Shown: piece by piece, positions 42,061 through 51,148 of the stretch
How the letters are laid out: every line of letters starts with the position of its first letter
Position numbering within the stretch: position 1 is the stretch's first letter
Assembly: GCF_036248255.1 (NCBI RefSeq)
Contig: NZ_CP109178.1
Location: 4,774,001 to 4,838,000, forward strand
Source: Streptomyces sp. NBC_01717
Lineage (GTDB): Bacteria; Actinomycetota; Actinomycetes; Streptomycetales; Streptomycetaceae
Length of the DNA: 64,000 bases
Direction of reading: 5' to 3'
Notes under the pieces: model-generated
Told to the model about the DNA's origin: nothing
What the model saw: only the letters and a program-made list of their open reading frames with translations
Database searches by the model: none
Made by a program: the position numbers and the translations under genes

Positions 42061-42098
42061 GGGCCTCGCCGGAAGGCTGCGAGCCTCCGGCGAGGCCC
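42061..42098. terminator. Bidirectional terminator
   Basis: A 13-bp stem GGGCCTCGCCGGA/TCCGGCGAGGCCC with an inner GGCT/AGCC, between convergent genes. Confidence 0.8.
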
Positions 42099-42135
42099 TG
42101 GCCTCAACGGTCGTTCTCCGGGTCGGCCCGGCGCC

Positions 42136-43167
42136 TCAGCGGTCGACGAGGCGGTCGAACTGGGTGGTCGTGTGGCGCAGATGGGCGACCAGCTCGTCCC
42201 CGACCTTCGGCTCCGGTGCGTCCGCAGGTACGAACAGGATCGACACCTGCATGTGCGGCGGCTCGGCGAACCAGCGCTGCTTGCCCGCCCAGACGAACGG
42301 CGACAGATTGCGGTTGACCGTGGCCAGGCCTGCGCGGGCGACGCCCTTGGCCCGCGGCATCACGCCGTGCAGGGCCTTCGGGGCCTCCAGGCCCACACCG
42401 TGGGACGTACCGCCGGCCACGACCACCAGCCAGCCGTCGGAGGCGGCCCTCTGCTGGCGGTAGCCGAACCGGTCGCCCTTGACGACACGTGTGACGTCGA
42501 GGACGGAGCCCCGGTACTCCGTCGCGTCGTGGTCGCCGAGCCACAGCCGCGTGCCGATGCGGGCGCGGAAGCGGGTCTGCGGGAACTGCTGCTGCAGCCG
42601 GGCCAGTTCCTCGGCACGCAGATGACTGACGAACATGGTGTGCAGCGGCAGCCGGGCCGCCCGCAGGCGGTCCATCCAGCCGATGACCTCCTCGACCGCG
42701 TCCGAGCCGTCCGTCCGGTCCAGCGGCAGGTGCAGGGCAAAACCTTCGAGGCGTACGTCCTCGATGGCGGCGTGCAGCTGCCCCAGCTCCTCCTCCTTGA
42801 CGCCGTGACGCTTCATCGAGCTCATGCACTCGATGACGACCCGGGCCCCGACCAGCGCGTGCACACCGTCCACGGAGGACACGGACCGGATGACGCGGTC
42901 GGGCAGTGGCACCGGCTCCTCGCCCCGCCGGAACGGGGTGAGCACCAGCAGATCGCCGCTGAACCAGTCCTTTATGCGGGCCGCCTCATAGGTGGTGCCG
43001 ACGGCCAGGGTGTCGGAGCCGAAGCGGATCGCCTCGTCGGCGAGCCGCTCGTGGCCGAAGCCGTATCCGTTGCCCTTGCAGACCGGGACGAGCCCGGGGA
43101 ACTGGTCGAGCACGGATTTCTGGTGCGCCCGCCAGCGCGCGGTGTCGACGTAGAGGGAGAGCGCCAT
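42136..43167 (-). CDS. Alanine racemase-like PLP enzyme
   Basis: A 343-residue protein. The N-terminal motif LVPVCKGNGYGFGHERLADEA matches the PLP-lysine motif of fold-III alanine racemases (K-x-N-x-Y-G-x-G). The barrel ends in a C-terminal beta domain (GTRLWLGDHDATEYRG, VVVAGGTSHGVGLEAPK). Canonical racemase C-terminal tyrosine signatures are not obvious, so racemase activity and substrate are uncertain. It lies 139 bp downstream of femX on the same strand, which suggests a link to peptidoglycan precursor chemistry. Confidence 0.8.
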   Translation of the reverse strand: MALSLYVDTARWRAHQKSVLDQFPGLVPVCKGNGYGFGHERLADEAIRFGSDTLAVGTTYEAARIKDWFSGDLLVLTPFRRGEEPVPLPDRVIRSVSSVDGVHALVGARVVIECMSSMKRHGVKEEELGQLHAAIEDVRLEGFALHLPLDRTDGSDAVEEVIGWMDRLRAARLPLHTMFVSHLRAEELARLQQQFPQTRFRARIGTRLWLGDHDATEYRGSVLDVTRVVKGDRFGYRQQRAASDGWLVVVAGGTSHGVGLEAPKALHGVMPRAKGVARAGLATVNRNLSPFVWAGKQRWFAEPPHMQVSILFVPADAPEPKVGDELVAHLRHTTTQFDRLVDR

Positions 43168-43306
43168 GGCCGGTCCGGAACCTTTCTGGTGGCTGCGGTG
43201 TATCAGAGGTATGCGGAGCTTGATGAAGTGCCTGAGATTGTTGGCCTGCCTTCCGGCATGCCTGCTGAAGCACCTATTGAAACGAATGAAGCCGTTTTCG
43301 TTTTCG

Positions 43307-44425
43307 TCAGCGGCGCGACATGTACATATCGAGAGCCTTGTGGAGCAGCTTGTTGAGCGGGAAGTCCCACTCGCCGACGTACTCGACGGCTTCGCCGCCG
43401 GTGCCGACCTTGAACTGGATCAGACCGAAGAGATGGTCCGTCTCGTCGAGCGAGTCGCTGATGCCACGAAGGTCGTAGACGGTCGCGCCCATCGCATACG
43501 AGTCGCGCAGCATGCGCCACTGCATCGCGTTCGAGGGCCGGACCTCGCGCCCGATGTTGTCGGATGCGCCGTACGAGTACCAGACGTGGCCACCGACGAC
43601 GAGCATCGTCGCCGCCGACAGGTTCACGCCGTTGTGCCGCGCGAAATAGAGCCGCATGCGGTTGGGGTCCTCGGAGTTGAGTACCGTCCACATGCGCTGG
43701 AAATAAGAGAGCGGGCGCGGCCGGAAGTGGTCGCGGACCGCGGTGATCTCGTACAGTCGCTGCCATTCGGCGAGGTCCTCGTAACTGCCCTGGACGACCT
43801 CGACACCGGCCTTCTCGGCCTTTTTGATGTTGCGGCGCCACAGCTGGTTGAAGCCCTTGAGGACGTCTTCCAGCGACCGGTTGGCCAGCGGGACCTGGAA
43901 GACGTAGCGCGGTTGTACGTCACCGAATCCGGCGCCGCCGTCCTCGCCCTGCTGCCAGCCCATCTTCCTCAGCCGGTCGGCGACTTCGAAGGCACGAGGC
44001 TCGATGTGGGTGGCCTCCACGTCGCGCAGGCGCTTCACATCAGGGTCCTGGATACCGGACTTGATGGCGGCCGAGTCCCAGCGACGGATGACCACCGGCG
44101 GGCCCATCTTCACGGAGAAGGCCCCCTGCTGCTTGAGATGCGCCAGCATCGGCTGCAGCCAGTCGTCCAGGTTCGGGGCGTACCAGTTGATGACCGGGCC
44201 TTCGGGGAGGTACGCGAGATACCTCTTGATCTTGGGCAGCTGGCGGTACAGGACCAGGCCGGCGCCGACCAACTTGCCGCTCTTGTCGAACCATCCCAGA
44301 TTCTCCGAGCGCCATTCGGTCTTCACATCAGCCCACGCCGGGACCTGGCAGTGACTGGCCGAAGGCAGACTCTGGATGTACGCCAGATGCTGCTCTCGGC
44401 TGATGGTCCTCAGGGTCAGGCTCAT
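43307..44425 (-). CDS. femX: FemX/FemAB-type peptidyltransferase
   Basis: A 372-residue protein with GAGGAG upstream of its ATG. The two GNAT-like Fem domains are visible: QVPAWADVKTEW ... YLPEGPVINWYAPN, a helical region RSLEDVLKGFNQLWRRNIKKAEKAGVEV, then YYFARHNGxx-type RLYFARHNGVNLSAATMLVVGGHVWYSYGAS and DLRGISDSLDETDHLFGLIQFK. Fem enzymes transfer amino acids from aminoacyl-tRNA to lipid II. In Streptomyces FemX adds the glycine branch of the stem peptide and is reported essential. The neighbouring PBP and racemase genes fit that role. Confidence 0.88.
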   Translation of the reverse strand: MSLTLRTISREQHLAYIQSLPSASHCQVPAWADVKTEWRSENLGWFDKSGKLVGAGLVLYRQLPKIKRYLAYLPEGPVINWYAPNLDDWLQPMLAHLKQQGAFSVKMGPPVVIRRWDSAAIKSGIQDPDVKRLRDVEATHIEPRAFEVADRLRKMGWQQGEDGGAGFGDVQPRYVFQVPLANRSLEDVLKGFNQLWRRNIKKAEKAGVEVVQGSYEDLAEWQRLYEITAVRDHFRPRPLSYFQRMWTVLNSEDPNRMRLYFARHNGVNLSAATMLVVGGHVWYSYGASDNIGREVRPSNAMQWRMLRDSYAMGATVYDLRGISDSLDETDHLFGLIQFKVGTGGEAVEYVGEWDFPLNKLLHKALDMYMSRR

Positions 44426-44536
44426 GTCGGGGCGCTCCTCGGCAGGTGTGTCCCCATCGGTCAGGGGCTCCGGCTCTCGCGCCGAAGCCTACTGCGACCG
44501 GGGAGCGCCCCGTCTGGCCCTATGGGACCTTGCCGA

Positions 44537-44568
44537 CCCGGTGGAACCCGGCAGGCCGGTCCACCGGG
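44537..44568 (-). terminator. Terminator after the small membrane protein gene
   Basis: A perfect 9-bp stem CCCGGTGGA/TCCACCGGG with a 14-nt loop. Confidence 0.6.
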
Positions 44569-44635
44569 ACCTGGACGGCCCCGTGGTGCGGACCGGCGCC
44601 GGGTCCCGGTGCGTTCGGCCGGGTCCGGGCCGGGA

Positions 44636-44950
44636 TCAGCCGACCACGCCGCCGAAGAGGCCTCCATGGGCCATGCCCAGGAAGAATCCGATGGCGGACG
44701 CGCCCATGCCGAGGATCAGCGGGAACCTCTCGCGTGTGGTCACCGAGATGTACTGCCCGTACGCACCCGTCAGGATCCCGACGAGTCCGGCCCACGAGCT
44801 GATCAGATGCAGACTGTGGAACATCGCCGTCACGAAGGCGAGAAGGCCGAGAACGACGGTCACCGCCACCAGGGCGTCCTGGAGCGGATGTGGCCTGCCG
44901 TCCGTGGCCAGCAGGGAAACGGCAGGGCGGGTTCGCATTGTCTGTGCCAT
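44636..44950 (-). CDS. Small integral membrane protein, unknown function
   Basis: 104 residues from the ATG at 44950, preceded by AGGAGGTACTCC. Three to four hydrophobic segments are visible: DALVAVTVVLGLLAFVTAMFHSLHLISSWAGLVGILTGAYGQYI, then LILGMGASAIGFFLGMAHGGLFGGVVG. I do not recognise a named domain. Its place between femX and rpsF appears conserved in Streptomyces as far as I recall. Confidence 0.82.
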   Translation of the reverse strand: MAQTMRTRPAVSLLATDGRPHPLQDALVAVTVVLGLLAFVTAMFHSLHLISSWAGLVGILTGAYGQYISVTTRERFPLILGMGASAIGFFLGMAHGGLFGGVVG

Positions 44951-45228
44951 GGAGTACCTCCTGGCCGAAAGGCGGCGCATCGTGTCGCCGCTCACACCCG
45001 ATGTGTACAGACTGCGTCTCCTGAGCACCGGATTTCAACCGGAAGCCGGTGTGCGGGTACTCTGTACGGTCTGCACCGGTGTCTGCCCAGGCCAGCACAT
45101 CAGCCCCTCTCGATGGAGGGCGTTGTCAGTGCCGGCTGTTTTACTCGGAGACACTGTTGCTTTACGCATCACGACCCTCCTGCCACGGAACGACCGTGGC
45201 CGCTGAGTCCAAAGGAGGTGGGTTCCAC

Positions 45229-45519
45229 ATGCGTCACTACGAGGTGATGGTCATCCTCGACCCCGATCTCGAGGAGCGCGCTGTCTCCCCGCTGATCGAG
45301 AACTTCCTCTCCGTCGTCCGTGAGGGCAACGGAAAGGTTGAGAAGGTCGACACCTGGGGCCGTCGTCGTCTCGCTTACGAGATCAAGAAGAAGCCCGAGG
45401 GCATCTACTCGGTCATCGATCTGCAGGCCGAGCCTGCGATCGTCAAGGAGCTCGACCGCCAGATGAACCTGAACGAGTCGGTCCTCCGGACCAAGGTCCT
45501 CCGTCCCGAGATCCACTGA
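45229..45519 (+). CDS. rpsF: 30S ribosomal protein S6
   Basis: A 96-residue protein beginning [19 protein letters not shown], preceded by AAAGGAGGTGG. Typical S6 features are [24 protein letters not shown] and a C-terminus of [10 protein letters not shown]. It is the first gene of the conserved rpsF-ssb-rpsR-rplI operon. Confidence 0.97.
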   Translation: MRHYEVMVILDPDLEERAVSPLIENFLSVVREGNGKVEKVDTWGRRRLAYEIKKKPEGIYSVIDLQAEPAIVKELDRQMNLNESVLRTKVLRPEIH

Positions 45520-45593
45520 GCATCTAGCTCAGCGGTCATCGGGTTCGAGTAGCAGCAAGCAGCCAGAAGCAATCCCCGCCGAGAGGTTCACCC

Positions 45594-46208
45594 ATGGCAG
45601 GCGAGACCGTCATCACGGTCGTCGGCAATCTCGTCGACGACCCCGAGCTGCGCTTCACCCCGTCCGGTGCGGCGGTCGCGAAGTTCCGTGTCGCGTCCAC
45701 TCCCCGCATCTTCGACCGGCAGACCAATGAGTGGAAGGACGGCGAAGGCCTGTTCCTCACCTGCTCGGTCTGGCGGCAGGCGGCGGAGAACGTCGCCGAG
45801 TCGCTTCAGCGAGGCATGCGCGTTGTCGTGCAGGGCCGGCTGAAGCAGCGGTCGTACGAAGACCGCGAAGGCGTGAAGCGCACGGTCTACGAGCTGGACG
45901 TCGAGGAAGTCGGCCCCAGCCTCAAGAGCGCCACGGCCAAGGTCACCAAGACCACCGGTCGCGGTGGCCAGGGCGGCCAGGGTGGTTACGGCGGTGGCCA
46001 GCAGGGCGGCGGCAACTGGGGCGGCGGTCCCAGTGGCGGTGGCCAGCAGGGTGGCGGCGGTGCTCCCGCCGACGACCCGTGGGCCACCAGCGCGCCGGCA
46101 GGCGGCCAGCAGGGCGGGGGTCAGCAGGGCGGCGGAGGCGGTTGGGGCGGAAGCTCCGGCGGTTCCGGCGGTTCTGGCGGCGGCTACTCGGACGAGCCTC
46201 CCTTCTAG
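45594..46208 (+). CDS. ssb: Single-stranded DNA-binding protein
   Basis: A 204-residue protein with GAGAGG upstream. The OB fold occupies residues 1-~115 ([32 protein letters not shown] ... [30 protein letters not shown]). A long Gly/Gln/Trp-rich linker follows and then the acidic tip YSDEPPF for partner binding. It protects ssDNA at the fork. Its place between rpsF and rpsR marks it as the essential copy. Confidence 0.96.
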   Translation: MAGETVITVVGNLVDDPELRFTPSGAAVAKFRVASTPRIFDRQTNEWKDGEGLFLTCSVWRQAAENVAESLQRGMRVVVQGRLKQRSYEDREGVKRTVYELDVEEVGPSLKSATAKVTKTTGRGGQGGQGGYGGGQQGGGNWGGGPSGGGQQGGGGAPADDPWATSAPAGGQQGGGQQGGGGGWGGSSGGSGGSGGGYSDEPPF

Positions 46209-46251
46209 GGAAGCTCGTACCCCCACTTCTTGATCACACAGGAGAAACACC

Positions 46252-46488
46252 ATGGCGAAGCCGCCTGTGCGCAAGCCTAAGAAGAAGGTCTGCGCGTTCT
46301 GCAAGGACAAGACCCAGTACGTGGACTACAAGGACACGAACATGCTGCGGAAGTTCATTTCCGACCGCGGCAAGATCCGTGCCCGCCGCGTCACCGGCAA
46401 CTGCACGCAGCACCAGCGTGACGTCGCCACGGCAGTCAAGAACAGCCGTGAGATGGCGCTGCTGCCCTACACGTCCACCGCGCGATAA
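46252..46488 (+). CDS. rpsR: 30S ribosomal protein S18 (cysteine-bearing form)
   Basis: A 78-residue protein with CAGGAG upstream. It has CAFC near the N-terminus and a later CTQH, a plausible zinc-binding set; the zinc-free S18 paralogue found elsewhere in streptomycetes lacks it. RNLRKF-like and RARRVTGNC segments identify S18. It is the third gene of the operon. Confidence 0.95.
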   Translation: MAKPPVRKPKKKVCAFCKDKTQYVDYKDTNMLRKFISDRGKIRARRVTGNCTQHQRDVATAVKNSREMALLPYTSTAR

Positions 46489-46506
46489 GGGAAGGGTGAC
46501 CGAATA

Positions 46507-46953
46507 ATGAAGATCATCCTCACCCACGAGGTCTCCGGCCTCGGCACTGCCGGCGACGTCGTCGACGTCAAGGACGGGTACGCCCGTAACTACCTGGTTC
46601 CGCGTGGCTTTGCCATCCGCTGGACCAAGGGTGGCGAGAAGGACGTGGCGCAGATCCGCCGCGCCCGCAAGATCCACGAGATCGCGACGATCGAGCAGGC
46701 CAACGAGGTCAAGGCCAAGCTCGAGGCCGTGAAGGTTCGTCTGGCTGTTCGCTCCGGCGACGCCGGCCGTCTCTTCGGCTCCGTCACCCCGGCCGACATC
46801 GCCTCGGCGATCAAGGCTGCCGGTGGCCCGGACGTCGACAAGCGTCGCGTCGAGCTCGGCTCGCCGATCAAGACGCTCGGCGGACACCAGGTGTCCGTGC
46901 GTCTGCACCCCGAGGTTGCAGCGAAGCTCGGCATCGAGGTCGTTGCTGCCTAA
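46507..46953 (+). CDS. rplI: 50S ribosomal protein L9
   Basis: A 148-residue protein with the L9 signature [24 protein letters not shown] at the N-terminus. A long central helix precedes the C-terminal RNA-binding domain ([30 protein letters not shown]). It is the last gene of the rpsF operon; a terminator and then a parS follow. Confidence 0.97.
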   Translation: MKIILTHEVSGLGTAGDVVDVKDGYARNYLVPRGFAIRWTKGGEKDVAQIRRARKIHEIATIEQANEVKAKLEAVKVRLAVRSGDAGRLFGSVTPADIASAIKAAGGPDVDKRRVELGSPIKTLGGHQVSVRLHPEVAAKLGIEVVAA

Positions 46954-46973
46954 GGGCAGAGCTCACCAGAGGT

Positions 46974-47006
46974 GAGGGGCCGCACTCCATGGGAGTGCGG
47001 CCCCTC
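46974..47006 (+). terminator. Terminator after rplI
   Basis: A perfect 15-bp stem (46974-46988 with 46992-47006) and a 3-nt loop, four bases from parS site 7. Confidence 0.88.
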
Positions 47007-47009
47007 GTC

Positions 47010-47023
47010 GTTTCACGTGAAAC
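47010..47023. other. parS: parS site 7
   Basis: A perfect GTTTCACGTGAAAC just beyond the rplI terminator, in the convergent gap with the MATE gene. Confidence 0.95.
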
Positions 47024-47041
47024 AGGCTCCGTGGCCGGTGG

Positions 47042-48379
47042 TCAGCGGGTGGCCCCGGTGACGATCCACTTGCCCGAACGGGTTCGCAGCCAGAGCGTCA
47101 CCATGCGGACCGTCATCATCAGGGTCATCGCCCACCACAGAGCCGTCAGCCCCCCGCCGATCGTGGGCACGAGCAGGGCGACCGGAGCGAAGGCGGTCAG
47201 GGTGATCAGCATGGCCCAGGCGAGGTAACGGCCGTCCCCGGCGCCCATGAGCACACCGTCCAGGACGAAGACCACGCCGGCGATCGGCTGGGACAGTGCG
47301 ACCACCAGCAAGGCCGGGATGAGTGTGTCCTGCACCGCTCCGTCGCCGGTGAAGAGCGGGACGAACAGGGGTCTGGCGAGCACGATCAGTGCCCCGAGCA
47401 CCACACCCGAGGCAATGCCCCACTGGACCATGCGACGGCATGCCTCACGTGCGCCCTGGGTGTCGTTGGCTCCCAGATAGCGGCCGATGATGGCCTGCCC
47501 GGCGATGGCTATGGCATCGAGGGCGAAAGCCATCAGGCTCCACAGGGAGAGGATGATCTGGTGGGCGGCGATATCGGTGTCGCCGAGGCGTGCGGCGACG
47601 GCGGTCGCGATCATCAGTACGGCACGGAGCGACAGCGTACGGACCAGGAGGGGGACGCCGGCCTGTGCGCTGGCCCTGATTCCTGTCGCGTCGGGGCGCA
47701 ACGAGGCCCCGTGCCGACGCGCTCCCCGTATCACCACGATCAGATAGGCGGCAGCCATCCCGAGCTGAGCGATCACCGTGCCCCAGGCCGATCCGGCGAT
47801 GCCGAGCCCGGCGCCGTAGACAAGACCCGCATTGAGGGCGCCGTTGGCCGCGAAGCCGCCGATGGCGACATAGAGCGGGGTTCTGGTGTCCTGCAGGCCG
47901 CGGAGTACGCCGGTCGCGGCCATCACGATGAGCATGGCAGGGATGCCGAGACTGGATATCCGCAGATAGGTGGTGGCGTACGGGGCGGCGGTATCGGAAG
48001 CGCCGAAGATCTCGACGAGCCAGGAAGCCGAGGGGAGCGTCACGGCTATGACGGCGACACCGAGGAGCAGGGCCAGCCAGATGCCGTCCATGCCCTGCCG
48101 TATCGCGGAGGCAAGATCGCCCGCCCCTACCCGCCGGGCGACCGCAGCCGTGGTGGCGTACGCGAGGAAGACGAAGATGCTGACGGCGGTGGTGAGGAGT
48201 GCCGCGGCGACTCCCAGACCGGCCAGTTGCGGTGTGCCCAGATGGCCGACGATGGCGCTGTCGACCATGACGAAGAGGGGCTCGGCCACGAGTGCGCCGA
48301 AGGCGGGGACGGCGAGCGCGATGATCTCGCGATCATGCCGTCGACGGCTGGAGTGCGAGGTCGCCGGAGCCAGGGTCAT
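47042..48379 (-). CDS. MATE family efflux transporter (DinF-like)
   Basis: A 445-residue protein with twelve membrane helices. The two MATE halves are visible: IIALAVPAFGALVAEPLFVMVDSAIVGHLG at the N-terminus, and GVPLLVRTLSLRAVLMIATAVAARLGDTDIAAHQI starting the second. It extrudes cationic drugs or metabolites in exchange for Na+ or H+; the substrate is unknown. The start ATG at 48379 lies 25 bp from the end of a basic N-terminal segment SSRRRHDRE. It is divergent from dnaB. Confidence 0.9.
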   Translation of the reverse strand: MTLAPATSHSSRRRHDREIIALAVPAFGALVAEPLFVMVDSAIVGHLGTPQLAGLGVAAALLTTAVSIFVFLAYATTAAVARRVGAGDLASAIRQGMDGIWLALLLGVAVIAVTLPSASWLVEIFGASDTAAPYATTYLRISSLGIPAMLIVMAATGVLRGLQDTRTPLYVAIGGFAANGALNAGLVYGAGLGIAGSAWGTVIAQLGMAAAYLIVVIRGARRHGASLRPDATGIRASAQAGVPLLVRTLSLRAVLMIATAVAARLGDTDIAAHQIILSLWSLMAFALDAIAIAGQAIIGRYLGANDTQGAREACRRMVQWGIASGVVLGALIVLARPLFVPLFTGDGAVQDTLIPALLVVALSQPIAGVVFVLDGVLMGAGDGRYLAWAMLITLTAFAPVALLVPTIGGGLTALWWAMTLMMTVRMVTLWLRTRSGKWIVTGATR

Positions 48380-48566
48380 GGGCGCAATCTAACCTTCCAC
48401 AGGTAACGGATGCAAGGCATAAGTGATCCTTACATTTGCTGGCGCGTTGTGTTCTTCTGCACGTGGTTTGCCGTGATCTTGTGCCGAGTCTGAAAGTTTT
48501 TCTCCCCCACAGCCCGTGGATGGAGAAAGGCCAGGTCAGGACTGTGATCATGGCGGCGTTATGAGT

Positions 48567-48655
48567 TTGTCCACAGTGCTGTCCCCCGCTCCGTGCACAG
48601 GTTCTGCGGAGTTCTCCACAGCATCTGGTCCGTCGTCCACATGCCCTGTGGATAA
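48567..48655. promoter_or_regulatory. DnaA-box cluster upstream of dnaB
   Basis: Within 89 bp there is a perfect TTGTCCACA (48567-48575), TTCTCCACA (48612-48620), TCGTCCACA (48633-48641) and TGTGGATAA (48647-48655, reverse of TTATCCACA). Weaker 9-mers lie around 48580-48599. The whole 48380-48837 gap holds no gene; it carries the MATE and dnaB promoters and this cluster. Confidence 0.75.
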
Positions 48656-48837
48656 CCAGATTGGCTGACGGTGCCGGGCCGCCTACCGTGGACCGGCGCC
48701 CACACCCCGTTTCAGCCCTGGAATCCCACAGAACTCGACGTGATGGAACCGGAGTCGAGCGTCTTGATTGTCGGTGCTGTGCCGTAAGAAGGAGTGGCAC
48801 GGCGAGGGTCCGCGGAGCGGACGGGAGGAGGTGGCCG

Positions 48838-50316
48838 GTGAGTATTCCCGAGCCTTTGGACGACCCCTGGACCGACACCGGTCCCAGTGACCGTCTGCCT
48901 GTTTCCCGCCAGCGTCGCGGTGACAGCCGGGACCGTGGTGAGCAGCACGACCGCGGTCGGGAGAGCAGCGGCTGGGACGGTGGATCGCCCGGCTTCGAGC
49001 GCGTACCTCCGCAGGACCTCGACGCCGAGCAGTCGGTTCTCGGCGGCATGCTGCTGTCCAAGGACGCCATCGCCGACGTCGTGGAGATCATCAAGGGGCA
49101 CGACTTCTACCGCCCCGCCCACGAGACCGTCTTCCAGGCGATCCTCGATCTCTATGCCAAGGGCGAGCCGGCCGACCCGATCACGGTCGCGGCCGAGCTG
49201 GTCAAGCGCGGCGAGATCACCAAGGTGGGCGGTGCTCCCTACCTGCACACTCTCGTCCAGTCCGTGCCGACCGCGGCCAACGCCTCGTACTACGCGGAGA
49301 TCGTCCACGAGCGGGCGGTCCTGCGGCGACTCGTCGAGGCCGGCACGAAGATCACGCAGATGGGATACGCGGCCGACGGCGACGTCGATGAGATCGTCAA
49401 CTCCGCGCAGGCCGAGATCTACGCCGTCACCGAGCAGCGCACCAGCGAGGACTATCTGCCGCTCGGCGACATCATGGAAGGCGCACTCGACGAGATCGAG
49501 GCGATCGGATCACGCTCCGGTGAGATGACCGGTGTACCGACCGGCTTCACCGACTTCGACGCGCTGACGAACGGCCTGCACCCGGGCCAGATGATCGTCA
49601 TCGCGGCACGTCCGGCCATGGGTAAGTCCACGCTGGCCCTGGACTTCGCCCGGGCCGCTTCGATCAAGCACAACCTGCCCAGCGTGATCTTCTCCCTCGA
49701 AATGGGGCGCAACGAGATCGCGATGCGTCTGCTGTCCGCCGAGGCGCGGGTGGCGCTGCACCACATGCGCTCGGGCACGATGACCGACGAGGACTGGACG
49801 CGGCTGGCCCGCCGGATGCCGGACGTCTCGGCCGCCCCGCTCTACATCGACGATTCGCCGAACCTGTCGATGATGGAGATCCGGGCGAAGTGTCGTCGTC
49901 TGAAGCAGCGGAACGACATCAAGCTGGTGATCATCGACTATCTGCAGCTGATGCAGTCCGGTGGTTCGAAGCGGGCCGAGAGCCGTCAGCAGGAAGTCTC
50001 GGACATGTCCCGAAACCTCAAGCTGCTGGCGAAGGAGCTGGAACTGCCGGTCATCGCGCTGTCCCAGCTGAACCGTGGTCCTGAGCAGCGCACGGACAAG
50101 AAGCCGATGGTGTCCGACCTGCGTGAATCCGGCTCCATCGAGCAGGACGCCGACATGGTGATCCTGCTGCACCGCGAGGACGCGTACGAGAAGGAGTCCC
50201 CGCGAGCGGGCGAGGCGGACCTGATGGTGGCCAAGCACCGTAACGGTCCGACGGCGACGATCACCGTGGCGTTCCAGGGCCACTACTCACGCTTCGTGGA
50301 CATGGCACAGACCTGA
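48838..50316 (+). CDS. dnaB: Replicative DNA helicase DnaB
   Basis: 492 residues from the GTG at 48838, which has GGGAGGAGGTGG upstream; the frame is open to 48661 but that part is not helicase-like. The N-terminal domain begins RVPPQDLDAEQSVLGGMLLSKDAI. The RecA-like motor has Walker A ARPAMGKSTLALDFAR, Walker B LVIIDYLQLM, and SDLRESGSIEQDADMVI. It unwinds DNA ahead of the fork. It is full length, with no intein. Loading is expected to involve DnaA and the DciA protein encoded at 8402-8995. Confidence 0.97.
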   Translation: MSIPEPLDDPWTDTGPSDRLPVSRQRRGDSRDRGEQHDRGRESSGWDGGSPGFERVPPQDLDAEQSVLGGMLLSKDAIADVVEIIKGHDFYRPAHETVFQAILDLYAKGEPADPITVAAELVKRGEITKVGGAPYLHTLVQSVPTAANASYYAEIVHERAVLRRLVEAGTKITQMGYAADGDVDEIVNSAQAEIYAVTEQRTSEDYLPLGDIMEGALDEIEAIGSRSGEMTGVPTGFTDFDALTNGLHPGQMIVIAARPAMGKSTLALDFARAASIKHNLPSVIFSLEMGRNEIAMRLLSAEARVALHHMRSGTMTDEDWTRLARRMPDVSAAPLYIDDSPNLSMMEIRAKCRRLKQRNDIKLVIIDYLQLMQSGGSKRAESRQQEVSDMSRNLKLLAKELELPVIALSQLNRGPEQRTDKKPMVSDLRESGSIEQDADMVILLHREDAYEKESPRAGEADLMVAKHRNGPTATITVAFQGHYSRFVDMAQT

Positions 50317-50444
50317 GGCGTGCCCGGCGGAGCATCGCCGGGTCCGTGACCTGGGTGGGTTCCCCGGCAGACCGTGTGTGACGCACCGGGGGCTTGGATT
50401 GCCCGAGGGCGGCGCGGCCATGCTTGCCGCGTTCGCCGACGTGG

Positions 50445-51032
50445 TCACTCCGTGGGGATGATCCGCGTGACGATCGTCTCCACCAGCCGGTCCAGGTCGC
50501 GGTCGGCTCCGCCGCCGGTGAGCATGCCGGGCAGGGTGAAGTGGTCCAGCAGCAGGCCCGTCATGGCGAGGTAGAGCACGAGGAACGCGTCGGCATCGCC
50601 CGGTAGGCCGGCCTCCCGGTGGAAGCGGGCGTTCGCGTCGAGGTCGGCGCGAACAGTTCGGTCGAGGTGATCGCGGAGGGCCGGCCGGCGGGTGGCCTCC
50701 AGGCGCAGTTCCAGCATGGCGAGATAGCCGGTGCGGTCATCTGCCATGCGCTGCACCAGCCACTGCATCAGCTCGGTGACCAGCTCGCGTGAGGGCGTCG
50801 GGCGCATGGCCTCCTCGACCCTGACCGGGTCCGGTGTCATCCGGTCGGTGATCCGGGCACCCGTCTGCATGAACAGATCGTCCCGACTGGCGAAGTAGTT
50901 GGACGATGTGCCCACGGGGACGCCCGCCCGTGCGTCGACGGCGCGGAAGGTGAGTCCTCGTGCGCCCTCGTGCGCCAGCACCTCGATGGCCGCGTCTACG
51001 AGCGCAGTCCTGCGCTCGGGGTTCCTGACCAT
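50445..51032 (-). CDS. TetR/AcrR family regulator
   Basis: 195 residues from the ATG at 51032. The N-terminal helix-turn-helix is RRTALVDAAIEVLAHEGARGLTFRAVDARAGVPVGTSSNYFASRDDLF. The helical C-terminal ligand and dimer domain matches the common TetR C-terminal fold (ELVTELMQWLVQRMADDRTGYLAMLELRLEATRR). The divergent gene encodes a DHFR/RibD-like reductase. An inverted repeat in the shared promoter is its likely operator. Confidence 0.9.
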   Translation of the reverse strand: MVRNPERRTALVDAAIEVLAHEGARGLTFRAVDARAGVPVGTSSNYFASRDDLFMQTGARITDRMTPDPVRVEEAMRPTPSRELVTELMQWLVQRMADDRTGYLAMLELRLEATRRPALRDHLDRTVRADLDANARFHREAGLPGDADAFLVLYLAMTGLLLDHFTLPGMLTGGGADRDLDRLVETIVTRIIPTE

Positions 51033-51077
51033 GCGTATCTCCGCATTCTCTGGCTCATCGCTGGAAAGGGATTGCTC

Positions 51078-51113
51078 AACCACTACATATGAAGCACTAT
51101 GAGTGTAGTGGTT
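51078..51113. promoter_or_regulatory. Probable TetR operator
   Basis: Perfect 10-bp arms AACCACTACA (51078-51087) and TGTAGTGGTT (51104-51113) are 16 bp apart. Extra CACTA-type half-sites lie between them. It is located between the divergent starts at 51032 and 51149. Confidence 0.7.
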
Positions 51114-51148
51114 TAGTACTCCGCCAACCCACACCGAACGGGGACCTC

